Part shown: positions 12,201-21,770 of the stretch, piece after piece | How the letters are laid out: each line of letters begins with the position of its first letter | Position numbering within the stretch: the stretch's first letter is position 1 | Source of the DNA: Micropterix aruncella | Taxonomy: Eukaryota; Arthropoda; Insecta; Lepidoptera; Micropterigidae | Assembly: GCA_944548615.1 (NCBI GenBank) | Contig: OX155960.1 | Coordinates: forward strand, 10,354,365 to 10,418,364 | Direction: 5' to 3' | Length of the DNA: 64,000 nucleotides | Program-made: the position numbers and the translations under genes | Notes under the pieces: generated by a model | Seen by the model: only the letters and a program-made list of their open reading frames with translations | Told to the model about the DNA's origin: nothing | The model's database searches: none

Positions 12201-12350
12201 ATAACCATTGATGGGGATATCAGATTATTTATATTATTAATTTTCTCTAAAGACAATTGTATTAAATTACCATTATTACTACTTAAGTTTTCATTTTCAT
12301 TAATTACATAGCCAGAGTTTCCCTCTATTGAAAAAAAATCTAATAAAAAA
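9286..12350 (-). mobile_element. Degenerate APE-type LINE (Jockey/CR1-like), ORF2 plus 3' tail
   Basis: On the minus strand it reads from an N-terminal leader and HQNIQGI motif (~12170) through an AP-endonuclease domain (ILCISESWL, SVYKPP, ICGDFNINILE; 12117-11716). The reverse transcriptase follows (11726-9999): FRPVSVLPTLSKIFEK, FDCVHHDTL, GVPQGSILGP and the catalytic FADD. Downstream segments 9960-9580 (FLGITIDSKLQWG) and 9580-9359 carry the C-terminus. The frame is broken near 12120, 11725, 10050 and 9580, so it is dead. The 3' end carries TTTTGATTTTGATTT-type repeats in place of poly(A). Such LINEs encode the endonuclease and RT for target-primed insertion. The exact clade (CR1, Jockey or Daphne) is not settled. 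Confidence 0.85.
9999..11726 (-). pseudogene. LINE ORF2, reverse transcriptase portion (frame-broken)
   Basis: A 575-codon open frame encodes the C-terminal edge of the endonuclease (TRITDSSATCIDNIFTN, LHSDHCGQLV) followed by a connecting region and the RT palm and fingers. Motifs by approximate residue: VIPLFKSGD ~338, GFTKGCS ~390, DLSKAFDCVHHD ~425, GVPQGSILGPFLF ~475 and FADDTS ~510. The frame ends in a T-rich stretch near 10050, where a small indel would explain the loss. In a functional element this would be continuous with the frames on both sides. No host function is implied. Confidence 0.85.
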
Positions 12351-12735
12351 TAATGTCAACATAAAAACAGAATCCAGCAATAATATTATTATGTAGATCA
12401 CCTTAAAACAATTACTTGCAAAACAATTTAGGTATGTAGGTATACAAATATGTCGACCGAATAAAATATAAAACAATGATTAAACAAACTAGATAGGTAA
12501 GCAGATAATGAGATTTAGTTATAAGAAAAAATATTTTAAAAATAGGTTGAAAAAACCATTTAAAAATAATTTAAATAATCAAATTAATAAATAATTAAGT
12601 AATGCAATAAAAGTCGGAAAATAATTTTAAAGAATTAGGAATAACTAACAAATCACATATGAGACTAATATTAAAAGAATTTAAATTTATACAGAAAATA
12701 TAATCTTTTAAATCTCGTGATCTCTATAATCTTTT
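12351..12735. other. Gene-free AT-rich stretch
   Basis: No supported gene. It lies between the 5' limit of the LINE at 9286-12350 and the truncated RLE element copy starting at about 12736. Confidence 0.4.
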
Positions 12736-13430
12736 AGCTCGTGCCAACAAGGGTTCCACAGTATCCTCCAAACCCCCAATACAGTTTGTGCGGGTTGGCT
12801 CTAAAGGCAAAAAACATCTTACTGCAAAACCTTTCTCAATAATCGAGAAAGCTTCAGATTGGATTATGGAGGTCGATTCGGTCTCTAAGCAGTATAAATT
12901 CCCTGAAAGTCTCGGATGCACAGCCCTGCTTCCAGATATAACTCTTTACTCTCTATCTCGGAAGATGGCCCTTATCGTAGAACTAACTGTTCCATGGGAA
13001 TCAAATATCCCAAAAGACCACGAGTACAAATTAAATAAATACCATGACCTCGCAAATGCCGTCACCCGGAACGGCTTCACTGTTCACCTTCACGCGGTAG
13101 AAGTAGGCGCTCGTGGCCTGCCAGCTAAATCTTTGTTTCACCCTTTTAAAGATCTTGGTGTCTCCAGGAAAATAATCAACTCCTTTCTAGAAAAAATATC
13201 TAAAACCGCGATTTCTGCATCTCAAATTCTATGGCTTCGAAGAGGGAGTGAATGGGTGCACGCTCACATGTGGCAAGACAGCTGTCCTAAACTTACCACA
13301 GCCGGTCGTAAGTCCGGAATCCACCGTTCACCTCCCAGAAGCGTAATAATTATATGTGATGGGCCCGATTTTTGGTCGGTGAACTCCATGGCAGCTTCGT
13401 TTGTATTTTATTTTATTTTTATTTATTACA
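12736..13430 (+). mobile_element. RLE-type non-LTR retrotransposon, 5'-truncated copy 1
   Basis: The open frame 12788-13444 encodes the C-terminal restriction-like endonuclease domain. LPDITLYSLSRKMALIVELT is the PD...E core of the fold, followed by VPWESNIPKDHEYKLNKYHD and ILWLRRGSEW. The proline-aspartate is kept, but the residue before it is L where other copies have R. The 3' UTR ends with TCGGTGAACTCCATGGCAGC and TTTGTATTTTATTTT, the signature 3' end shared by all copies in this window. RT and zinc-finger parts are missing. RLE elements (R2, NeSL, Hero and relatives) cut the target with this domain. Confidence 0.8.
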
Positions 13431-13757
13431 ATTCATTTATATAAGCATTGATGCATTTCTCAAGTAAATATTTTTTACTTTCTTTCCTGAACGTCAGATT
13501 ATTGAATGTTTTTGTATTTTTTTCTGGTAATTTATTTTTAAAAAATGAAGTCAGATCTCAGAGGGCGCCCGTAAGGCGCCGGTGAACTGATCATTGAACT
13601 TGCTCGGAGCGTTCAGATATATAGAAGTTTATTAAATAAAACTTCAGTATCATGATCCTTTAGACCTTTATCTAAATATTCGCATAACATGTGTAGGTAA
13701 AGCATGTGTAATTCTAGCTATAATTTTGATTATACGATGTGAGTTCCTTCCTTAATA
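13431..13757. other. Gene-free AT-rich stretch
   Basis: No gene seen. A short inverted GGGCGCC-CGTAA-GGCGCC lies at about 13562-13580. Confidence 0.4.
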
Positions 13758-13758
13758 T

Positions 13759-16028
13759 AGGGTTGCCAGATGTCCAGTTTTGACCGAACATGACGTTTTT
13801 TTTTATTATTAACCGACTTCAAAAAAAGGAGGAGGTTATCAATTCGGTTGTATTTTATTTCATGTTTGTTACCTCAGAACTCCGTTATTTATGAACTGAT
13901 TTGGAAAATTCTTTTTTTTTTGGAAAGGATATTGTTGCGGGAAGAAAAGATGAAGTCTCGGGCAGGCATGATGATGATAAACATCACAACAATATTGTGT
14001 CGTCCATTCCATCATATCGTCGGCTACGAGCTGAAGCCCCCACATCGTCGGTCTTCGAGCCGGATAACACCACATCGTTGACCGTCGAGCTGAGGCCCCC
14101 ACAGATATAGTTCCAGATTGGTCTCTTTTTGTCAAAATCCTGTTCTGATGATGGGATCCATGAGGGAACTCCTTAAATATTATAATATGAAGTTGAAAAT
14201 TTACATGTTGTTTCAGTTCCGATGACAATGAATTTTATATGGTAAGCATGGCCTGATTCTACACCCAGGGTTGGCTCCCGACGAGAGGACTCCTCAACAG
14301 CACAGACACGAAAGTTCGTATACAGTTATGATAGCCCGTTCTAAGTTTCACCATGGCATGGCTGCTGCACCCAGGGTTGGTTCCCAACGAGGGGACTCCT
14401 CAACGGTCAATAGACACGAAATTTTGTATATGCATTCAATTACGACAGCCCGTTTTAAATTTCACCAAGACAAGCGGGTTTAAAAAATCGTTTAAGAGAA
14501 ATTTACTCAACTCATGAATACCCCCTTCCCCTCCCGTCTCATTTGCTTGTCCTTATGTTCCACTCCTCCCTTCAATATCGAGTTGGCATACGTTACTAAT
14601 CACTGTTTTATATTGTATCCTATGATTGACTATTATGTAAGTGTATTCTTTTATTACTTGTGAATCAATTTGCCCACATAAACCTTTAGTCACAATAACC
14701 CTGGCGGTATGGCAGGAAGATATTGCCACTTTGCAATAGGCCCACCACATTGTACTCTTATGTGTGTGTGCAATAAAGCTTTACAAATAAACAAGACTGC
14801 GGCAGCCAAGGTTTTCTTCCAACGAGGGAACTCCTCAACGGGCAACAGCACAAGCACGTAATTTTGTATACGCATTCAATTATGATAGCCAGTTCTAAGT
14901 TTCACCACGACATGGCTGCTGCACTTATTTAAAAAATGGAGTCTTTTTTTTGGTAAAACTTTGTATTATGTCTCTCCGGTCAAGAAAATCTTCGGATAAC
15001 AAAAAGTCATGTTATATCTGGCGACAACCGACCAGTAAAAACTTGGTAAAAAACGTGTTGAAATAAATTTTTATTTATTTATTACCGTATTTTATAATTT
15101 ATACATTAAATTTATATTTTATTATTAAACGTAAATTTGTTGAAAATCATGCAGTATGTTTGTTTCATATATCTAATGTTTTTATGGAAACGAAAGAAAT
15201 CGTCTCACAGTAAATATAATGTAAAAACAGGAATGTATGTTTTTATTAATATTTTTGCTAGTTGCACTGACTTTAAAGATGCCATCACAGGAAATAAATT
15301 TTAATTAAGGCGACATGAGACCTCAGAAAAATATCCTAAATGGGCGGACATGCGAAAAAATAGGCGGTGTCAAGTTTGGGTTCGACCAATAAAAATCCAG
15401 CGTTGACGACGCGTCAGGCGCATACTAAATGCTCTATCGCAGCGCTAGCACAGAATAACTATCTTTACGCAGTCGTGGTATAAAGGTGTTAATGGCAAAG
15501 CATATTTAGCGTAACTCTCAGAGCGCTCTCACGTGTCAATTAATTGTAATTAATCTAGGGCCTAATTAAAAAATGTGGCCAAGTGCTGCCCTAGACAATT
15601 AACCAGTCAATATAATGAAATTATAATAAAAAACACTCACCGGTTACGTTGTAGGAGTAATCGCGCCTGAAAGTTTTCGAAGTCAGTTTAAAGCCTTAAT
15701 GTCCAAGGCAATGAGCAACATTTTTCAGTCCAAATTTTAAATTGGTTCCTTATCGAGGGATTCACTTAGAAACTTTTTTTTAATTCTTGCTTATATTTTT
15801 CAAAAAATTAATAAAACTAAAATTATTCAGATATGGGCGTTCCCAGGTATCAAGTCGCCTTAAAACCAATGGTATCGAATGCTAAATATCTTAAAAAGTA
15901 GATTAATTGTGAATTTTACATTCCATGCCACTTAATAGAAAATTAGTTGCAAACTTTGTGATAAATTTATCAGTAAATAAAAATAATAAACTTGTCCGGT
16001 TTTATTTTTTAACACATCTGGCAACCCT
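13759..16028. mobile_element. Possible TIR element with internal tandem repeats
   Basis: AGGGTTGCCAGATGT at 13759-13773 is exactly inverted at 16014-16028 (ACATCTGGCAACCCT). Inside are AACCGACTTCAAAAAAGGAG-type sequence (13811, a motif I remember as common in lepidopteran repeats), a CGTCGGCTACGAGCTGAAGC-type short repeat (14020-14100), and three diverged copies of a ~115-bp repeat. No transposase was found. The arms are short and related units continue past 16028, so this may instead be a chain of older insertions. Confidence 0.35.
14255..14935 (+). repeat. Three diverged copies of a ~115-bp repeat
   Basis: Units start near 14258, 14363 and 14800. They share ACCCAGGGTTGG, CGAGRGGACTCCTCAACRG, GACACGAAATTTTGTATA and GATAGCCCGTTCTAAGTTTC. 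The first two are adjacent; the third follows unrelated sequence. No coding capacity is evident. Confidence 0.65.
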
Positions 16029-16310
16029 GCCTTAAGTATTCGTTGTCACTTAGTAGAAAATTAGTTACTAACTTTTAGCTTTTTTGTGGCTTTTAATTAA
16101 TTTATCAGTTTATAAAAAAATACATAACTTTTCCAGTTTTATTTTTCAAAACATCTGGCAAGTGGCATTATTTCATGACACTTAGTAGAAAATTAGTTAA
16201 TAACTTTAATGTTTTGTGACTTTTAGTAAATTTATCATGTATCTAAATAAAATTAAAACTGGTTCGGTTTTAGTTTTCAACACATCTGACAGGGTTGTCT
16301 TAATAGCTAT
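15925..16310 (+). repeat. Three tandem ~125-bp degenerate units
   Basis: Each unit carries CACTTAGTAGAAAATTAGTT, then TTTATCAGT, then GTTTTATTTTT and ACATCTGGCA. Units begin near 15928, 16046 and 16177. This looks like partial tandem amplification of an element end, since the ACATCTGGCA block is also the putative TIR of the element at 13759-16028. Confidence 0.6.
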
Positions 16311-16869
16311 CCGCCTTGCATAAACTCTACCGGCTTCACATCTTTTCGCGGGTTTCACAAAGAGCTAACAGCTAACCGCAACGTCTTCATAATAATACGT
16401 ATAACGCCCGCCACAAATTCTATAAATGATACTAAACAAGCACATAAGCGGATATTGCCTACCCGCGCCGACTGGTTTGTTAACCGCGCCCTACCCGCCG
16501 CGCAAAATTACCCGCATAAAACTGAAACCGGATGCGAGGCAGAAAGCGCGCGGTTATTTTAAAAACCGGAACTCACAGACAGAATCGATAACACAATCCT
16601 TCGCCTAAAGTAAGGTCCGTTTTGCGAATAATTTATTATTGCCAGTCATAACACGTAACGGAAACTTTTTCCCCCTCATCAGTATTCCTGCGGGAGGGTC
16701 ACTGATTCGACGTTTTTTAAAATTAACGCCGGACGAAAAGGGGCACCGCTGGGCCGAATTGGGGAATTGGCGGGAAGTGCCGCCATCTCGGAAGCTAGCG
16801 GTCACAATACATTTTCATTTACATTTTCATTTCATTTCATTTAAACATGCGTTAGGATAAATTATTCTA
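16311..16869. other. Gene-free stretch
   Basis: Short overlapping frames at 16426-16860 on both strands have no domain. Simple ATTTTCATTTC repeats lie at 16809-16842. Nothing coding is supported. Confidence 0.4.
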
Positions 16870-17070
16870 ATTAGGATAAATTATCATATACAACTGGTGT
16901 CTACCTTGGAACAGGCGCTGCCTAAATAGGCAGCGCCTATTCCATATACAACTCCATATACAACTTACTCTATATACAAATTCCATATTATACAACAAAC
17001 ATAAATTATCATATCAACTGGTTTCTTCTAAGGAAGACACCAGTTATAGGTATATGATAATTTATATTTC
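16870..17070. repeat. Foldback element with nested hairpins
   Basis: The outer arms ATAAATTATCATATACAACT-GGTGTCT (from 16878) and AGACACC-AGTTATAGG-TATATGATAATTTAT (to 17068) are inverted. Inside is a 17-bp hairpin GGAACAGGCGCTGCCTA/TAGGCAGCGCCTATTCC (about 16910-16945, one mismatch, loop AA). A partial direct duplicate of the left arm lies at about 17003. It is consistent with a small MITE or foldback sequence. Confidence 0.6.
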
Positions 17071-17289
17071 GATTTTATATTATTATACATTATAATAATA
17101 ATGTTTATTTATTTATTTCGGGACGCATACAATATACGTACTTGAAAGAAACCGGTTGTGTCACCCCAAGACTTTCCCGGCAAGTAGCCAAGGACTGTTT
17201 CACCTAAATATTATTGCACTCCCCCCGTCCCCCTTCCCGATAGCGAATGTGTTTTCGTCCGAAACTTCACATGTCCATAGTACTTATGT

Positions 17290-17910
17290 AACTATTTAAG
17301 CACTCTAGATAAAGCGAAAAATTAATTCACGGATAAAGTAGAATATCGGAAAAGAAGAAGATTTATACATGAAACTTTATACATTCTGAGTAGTTGGGTA
17401 TCTATTCAAGCAAGATGAAGAGGAATCTTCTTCTTCTTCTTATACTTTTTCTTCTTATATTCTTCTCCTCCTTCTTCTTCTTCCCTCCCCCCACTTTATC
17501 CCCCACTCCAACCCCCTCTCCCTCCCCTAAACTCCCCAACTCCCCCCCACCCAACCCCACTCCTCAAAACCCCCTTTCCTCGCCTTACCCCCCCCCCTTT
17601 ACGTCAAACCTCCCACCCAACGCTAACCCCCAATGAATGCTACCCCCCTAACACCACTCTCCAAAACCCCGTTTGCATCCTAAGCACAGGCATCTATTAA
17701 AGCACTCTAGATAAGCCGGGATAGGAACCCACGGAAAATGAAGAATATCGGAAGAGTACAACATTTTCGTTCGGAACTTTATACATCCCAGGTACTTCTA
17801 GGTCTACTTTCTTTGAAGTTAAAGCATTCTAGATAAGGCGGAATATGTACCCACGGATAATTAAAATTATCGAAGGCAAAAGAATACCCCCCCCCCCCCC
17901 CCTTCTCCCC
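17290..17910. repeat. Pyrimidine/C-rich tracts with a repeated AGCACTCTAGATAA unit
   Basis: The unit AGCACTCTAGATAAG...CCCACGGATAA...GAATATCGGAAG occurs at about 17298, 17700 and 17826. Between them lie a ~235-base strand-biased pyrimidine block (17420-17655, CTTCTT then CCCCC runs) and a C run at 17887-17902. An 80-codon frame at 17394-17636 is a translation of this low-complexity tract and is not a gene. The complementary strand is G-run rich and could form quadruplexes. Confidence 0.6.
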
Positions 17911-18853
17911 AATCTATAACCCCTCACGGGCGTCTATAAGTTCGACAGGTAGTTTTGGTGCTGGAAAATCGAGGATAGTTCATTTCATATTCCGTTCTAA
18001 CGTATTGTGCTGTCTCTCGGTTGAACTAAGTTCATATTTTAGTTAACGAAAAAACGCAATCAGGCCCATTGTCTATCCTTTTCAATTATAGATATTATTA
18101 TTATTTCTACACATATTCTTTTTGCGCCACACTACATATATCATATTATTGAGATTTTTTCCTATATAGAAAACCTACTAAACTTTTCACCAAACATATT
18201 ACTGACACTACTTCCATTTCCAGAAAGCCGCTGTAACTTTTCAATTTATTAAGCAGCTAGCAGGACCCGCTCAGACGAGCAACGCGCAAAGTAGAATTTT
18301 TATCACCGCTTTTGAAGAAGTTGACGCTGGCAAAAACTACGAGAAAAGATCTTTCAAATATATTTGACATTGGCTATGCTTAACTTAACAACCTCGACCT
18401 ACAAACACAGAGGGTAACACAATAGAGAACGGGAGTGCGAAGGCGGGCTGTGAGTGAATGCGTTCACCGAATAGAAAGAGATAGGGGCATATGAGCCTCC
18501 CTCTATCCTTGCCTAGTTGCGCATGCGCGTTTATCCATGGCATAGCAGACTTATGGCGTCGAAGCGTTGCCATAGTGATATAAACGCATTGCCATAGTGA
18601 TATATGTACGTGTCTCCCTGAATGCACGACTAGACAAGAATATGCCAACGTAATGCCAAAAAATATACAGGTAACTTCGCCCAGCGAAATTTAAAAAATA
18701 ATATATTTTAAATATATATAAATAGGCTTTCATTTGACTCGAATAATATTGTAAAACAAAATAATCATGCATTTGCCTTGTTTATATGGATAAAAATATT
18801 CTGAAGCAAGAAATTGGCCCAGATTTTCTCAGCGAATTGTGGGAGCGAGTTAG
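17911..18853. other. Gene-free stretch
   Basis: No supported gene. A short direct repeat GCRTTGCCATAGTGATATA occurs twice at about 18565-18605. Confidence 0.4.
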
Positions 18854-20216
18854 TCTATACTAATATTATAAAGAGGTACAGTTTGTGAGGTTGTAGGAAG
18901 TAATCTCTGGATCTAATGAACCGATTTTGAAAATTCTTTTACTAATAGAAAGCCACGTTATTTATGAGTGCCATAGGCTATATTATATTAATCCGAAAAA
19001 TCAAAAGGCTTTTTCGTGGTAGTCGGATTTGCAAAGTAAGTCGGAGAAAAAACGGTCGAACGAAAACGTTTCTAACTAACGATGAGTCCGTTTTTCAGGC
19101 TGAAATGATAGCCATTACGGAAGCGCTGGATTGGATACTAAAAGGCGGAAAAGGCAGATGGAAGCGTGTATCAGTATACTCGGACTCACAATCTAGCCTG
19201 TTAAGCCTGAAAGAACATATGTACCTACCTACACCAAAAAATAGACTTATCTCTGCTATTCAGGCAGCCGCTAGAATGCTTGAGGAACAAGGTACAGAGG
19301 TTCACCTACAATGGATAAGAGGACACAGCAATATACGCGGCAACGAGAGAGCTGACGAATTTGCTAAAAAGGCAGGCCTGACGAAGAAGACGGCACCAAC
19401 CTATATATGACCATTGGCCACTGAGCTTTGGAAAATACATTCTACGAGAACAAAACCTGAAAGCGTGGAACGAAGGATATCAGGCCGCAGAAACGGGAAA
19501 TACAACCAAACTCTTTTTCCCAACAATTCAACACGCTTTGACCTATAGAAAAATAGCCAAAAATACATTTTATTTCACTGAAATTTTAACTGGTCATGGC
19601 GCATTTAATGGATACCTGGGCACGCTTTAAAGTCCGAGACGGTGCAGAATGCCCCTGCGATGGACTGACTACCCAGGATGTTCCACATTTGCTTTTAACA
19701 TGTCCGATATTTGGCTATCATAGGTACCAACTGCAAATGGCAATGGAAGACGAAAGCCTTGATTCGCTAAATATACCAACAATTGTTGTCTCTCAGAGAC
19801 ACTTGAGACATTTCAAGAAATTCTGTGAAATAATATCCAGCACAGCAAGACAACACAACATGGAATAATAACGACATGGACAGAACAAAGGAAACTAAAT
19901 AAACAATAAATCGGAATTTAAACCTTATTTATAATTTGCAAGGTATGCCAAAGGGGGGGGGGGGGGTTTAGTCTGTATGCTATTGGGATTGTCATCAATA
20001 TATTATTATTGGTGACACTCCCAATAGAGTCGGGCATGCCTTAGGACTCGGCTAGTCATAGGGTATACATGAACATTTCCCCTCCATTCAATAAAAAAAA
20101 AAAAACTAACGATGAGAGAGATATGATTAAGTTCTAGAGAAAAGTTGTAGTGCTTGGTAATGCCTACAAAAAAGTCAGCGACTGCATATGTCTAAATTTT
20201 ATATGGCGTCAGTGTG
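18854..20216 (+). mobile_element. Helitron copy interrupted by an R1-like LINE fragment
   Basis: It starts TCTATACTAATATTATAAAG at 18854 and matches the reverse complement of the Helitron at 2981-3746 up to TTTCTAACTAACGATGAG (19086). The match resumes at 20104 and continues to about 20216 (GCATATGTCTAAATTTTATA), where it becomes unrelated. So its Helitron 3' end is missing or diverged. The intervening 19087-20103 is a later insertion flanked by a 13-bp duplication. Confidence 0.75.
19087..20103 (+). mobile_element. 5'-truncated R1/I-clade LINE: RNase H and C-terminal zinc finger
   Basis: The target duplication AACTAACGATGAG flanks it (19074-19086 and 20104-20116), and an A run (20091-20103) precedes the second copy. 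The coding part to 19410 has the RNase H signature: FQAEMIAITEALDW with the catalytic E, VYSDSQSSLLSL with D, and WIRGHSNIRGNERADEFAK with H and D. Two frame breaks follow (about 19410 and 19615). Then CPCDGLTTQDVPHLLLTCPIF forms a C-x-C...H-x4-C finger. The 3' UTR contains a run of 13 G at about 19954 and an inverted pair ATTGGGA/TCCCAAT. RT and endonuclease are absent through 5' truncation. The RNase H and finger arrangement is typical of R1/I-group LINEs. Confidence 0.8.
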
Positions 20217-20639
20217 GGTACGGCGGGCCGCGGGGGGTTCGCGCGAGCTCGGGGTCGATTTTGACATGAAAGATGCTCGACTAAATAAATGTATTTATGT
20301 ATTTACTCATCTTTGGATATTTTATACGGGATTTTTTTTCAGAATTTATAAATGGATATTCGATTTTAAGCTCTTTAGAACTCATATGAACAAATTAGCC
20401 AGAGCTAAACAACTCAACAATTAATCACATTCTAGTTCCTGTCGGGATTAGAATATGTCTGGTAGCTGAGACTGTTATCCCAGGCTAATATTTTCGTGGT
20501 AATTATTTTTATGATGTTTAACTCAAGGATCTACAAGATTACCTTTAACCTAAATGGATTATTTACAATGAACGAAACATAAAATATGTAAAAATTCAAT
20601 ATTTTGAAATATTTGATAGTTTTGTGTATCTATTCTTTT
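20217..20639. other. Gene-free stretch
   Basis: A 78-codon frame (20188-20424) starts inside the Helitron remnant and has no domain. Nothing else was recognised. Confidence 0.4.
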
Positions 20640-21770
20640 TAGAATTGATCAATAAGATGATTATAAAGTAAATAATTATAAAAGCCACTTACATCGTGGC
20701 TTACTAATTGTAGATCATTTGACTCACTACGGCCACTTACTACGTGCTTCGATATTGCCGGATTCTTGGAATTGCTTAGAATCGAATTTTTGGTTATTCT
20801 TGAGTTGGCGTAGAGCAGAGAGGGCAGTTTTAGAGCTAGCCCAAAATTGTGTTTGGACCTGAAGAGAGTCGAGGGGTCAGCTGTTTTGGCTAAGGACAAC
20901 CAGGATTTTAAACTAGCTCTCACCAGTGCATCCAGACGAGACAACTTGCGGTGTCAACTACAACGGGCGAGCCCGTCACCACAGGACGTTTTAACGATTT
21001 TTTCGTTCTGTCGCCCTGCAGTGAGCGTAGAAGACTTTGGACAGAACAATCCAACGTCCAGCTACGTCACAACCCGCAAGAAGCCAACGCCTTACCGCGA
21101 GATAGCCAGTAATGTTACCTGGCGGGCCGACTCTCGCGCCCTTGCTTCCAATTGTGACCAGATTTCTCCGGTCTCTCGATTGGTTCCGAGTTCGAGGTCG
21201 CTTGCGCGGTCCTCTCCCTTACGAAGCGGTGAAACGGTGTACGCCGAATCTATCGCGGACCAAGGCGTCCTTTGCCCAACTCTGAACCGGGATCGGATGG
21301 CAAATGGTCATTTCAAGAGCAGTCGCCGTAAGGTAGGCAACCACCCCCGCTCTATAGGAACAATACAGTTCCCAGACTCCCCCGACTGTTAGTCGGAGAG
21401 CACAGTCGATTGGCTTGCGCCGCTCGGTGCGCAGACCGTCGAGACAGTTGGGTTTTGGTGAAATCGTAAATAAGAAAGGGCCATGACAAATGTGAAGTTA
21501 GATAGTTGTCATAGATCCAAGCCTTACGAGGGCCAGAAATTAGCAGTGCATCTATCTTTTCCAGGCAACTACTGAAATGTTCTATAACATGATCGCCAGA
21601 GAGGTCTTTCCCTGGCAGGTGATTTTCTTGCCAAGAAATTTGAAGTGGTTATTTGGGTCTATAGGGGAGATAATAGAGCCCTTATAGACCAATTTTGGGT
21701 CATAGGACGTAAATTTTGTGCCTATGCGGGTGCGTATCGATTTATGTAACACGTATAAATGTGACGAATG
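20640..21770 (-). mobile_element. RLE-family RT remnant, interrupted by the ~500-bp repeat
   Basis: Minus-strand frames 21776-21582 (TKFTSYDPKLVYKG, DPNNHFKFLGKKIT) and 20944-20639 (LDALVRASLKSWLSLAK, LFRSKHNFGLALKLPSLLY) match the RT/thumb region of the better copy at 56866-57435. The stretch between them (21580-21440) also matches. At 20943/21440 the element is split by a 496-bp insertion bounded by the 7-bp duplication CGAGACA. The RLE domain is missing and the frame is broken. Confidence 0.75.
20944..21439 (+). repeat. Copy 3 of the unclassified ~500-bp repeat, with target duplication
   Basis: It is bounded by CGAGACA at 20937-20943 and 21440-21446. The outside sequences join cleanly in the uninterrupted homologue at about 57220-57240, which shows that this is an insertion of about 496 bp. 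It begins ACTTGCGGTGTCAACTACAA and ends GCGCAGACCGT. The start contains ACGGGCGAGCCCGT, a 6-bp stem with two-base loop. A 181-codon frame (20847-21392) runs across the left junction and has no domain; it is not called. No poly(A), TIR or RNA polymerase III box was recognised. Confidence 0.7.

Noticed and set aside
17394..17636. 80-codon Leu/Phe/Pro-rich ORF that looks like a signal peptide plus proline-rich protein
   Set aside because: It is the translation of a pyrimidine-only tract followed by C runs. No codon structure or flanking gene signals.
18964..19410. 148-codon ORF as a stand-alone RNase H gene
   Set aside because: Its first ~40 codons are Helitron DNA and the rest is a LINE fragment. 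The 13-bp target duplication marks the artificial junction.
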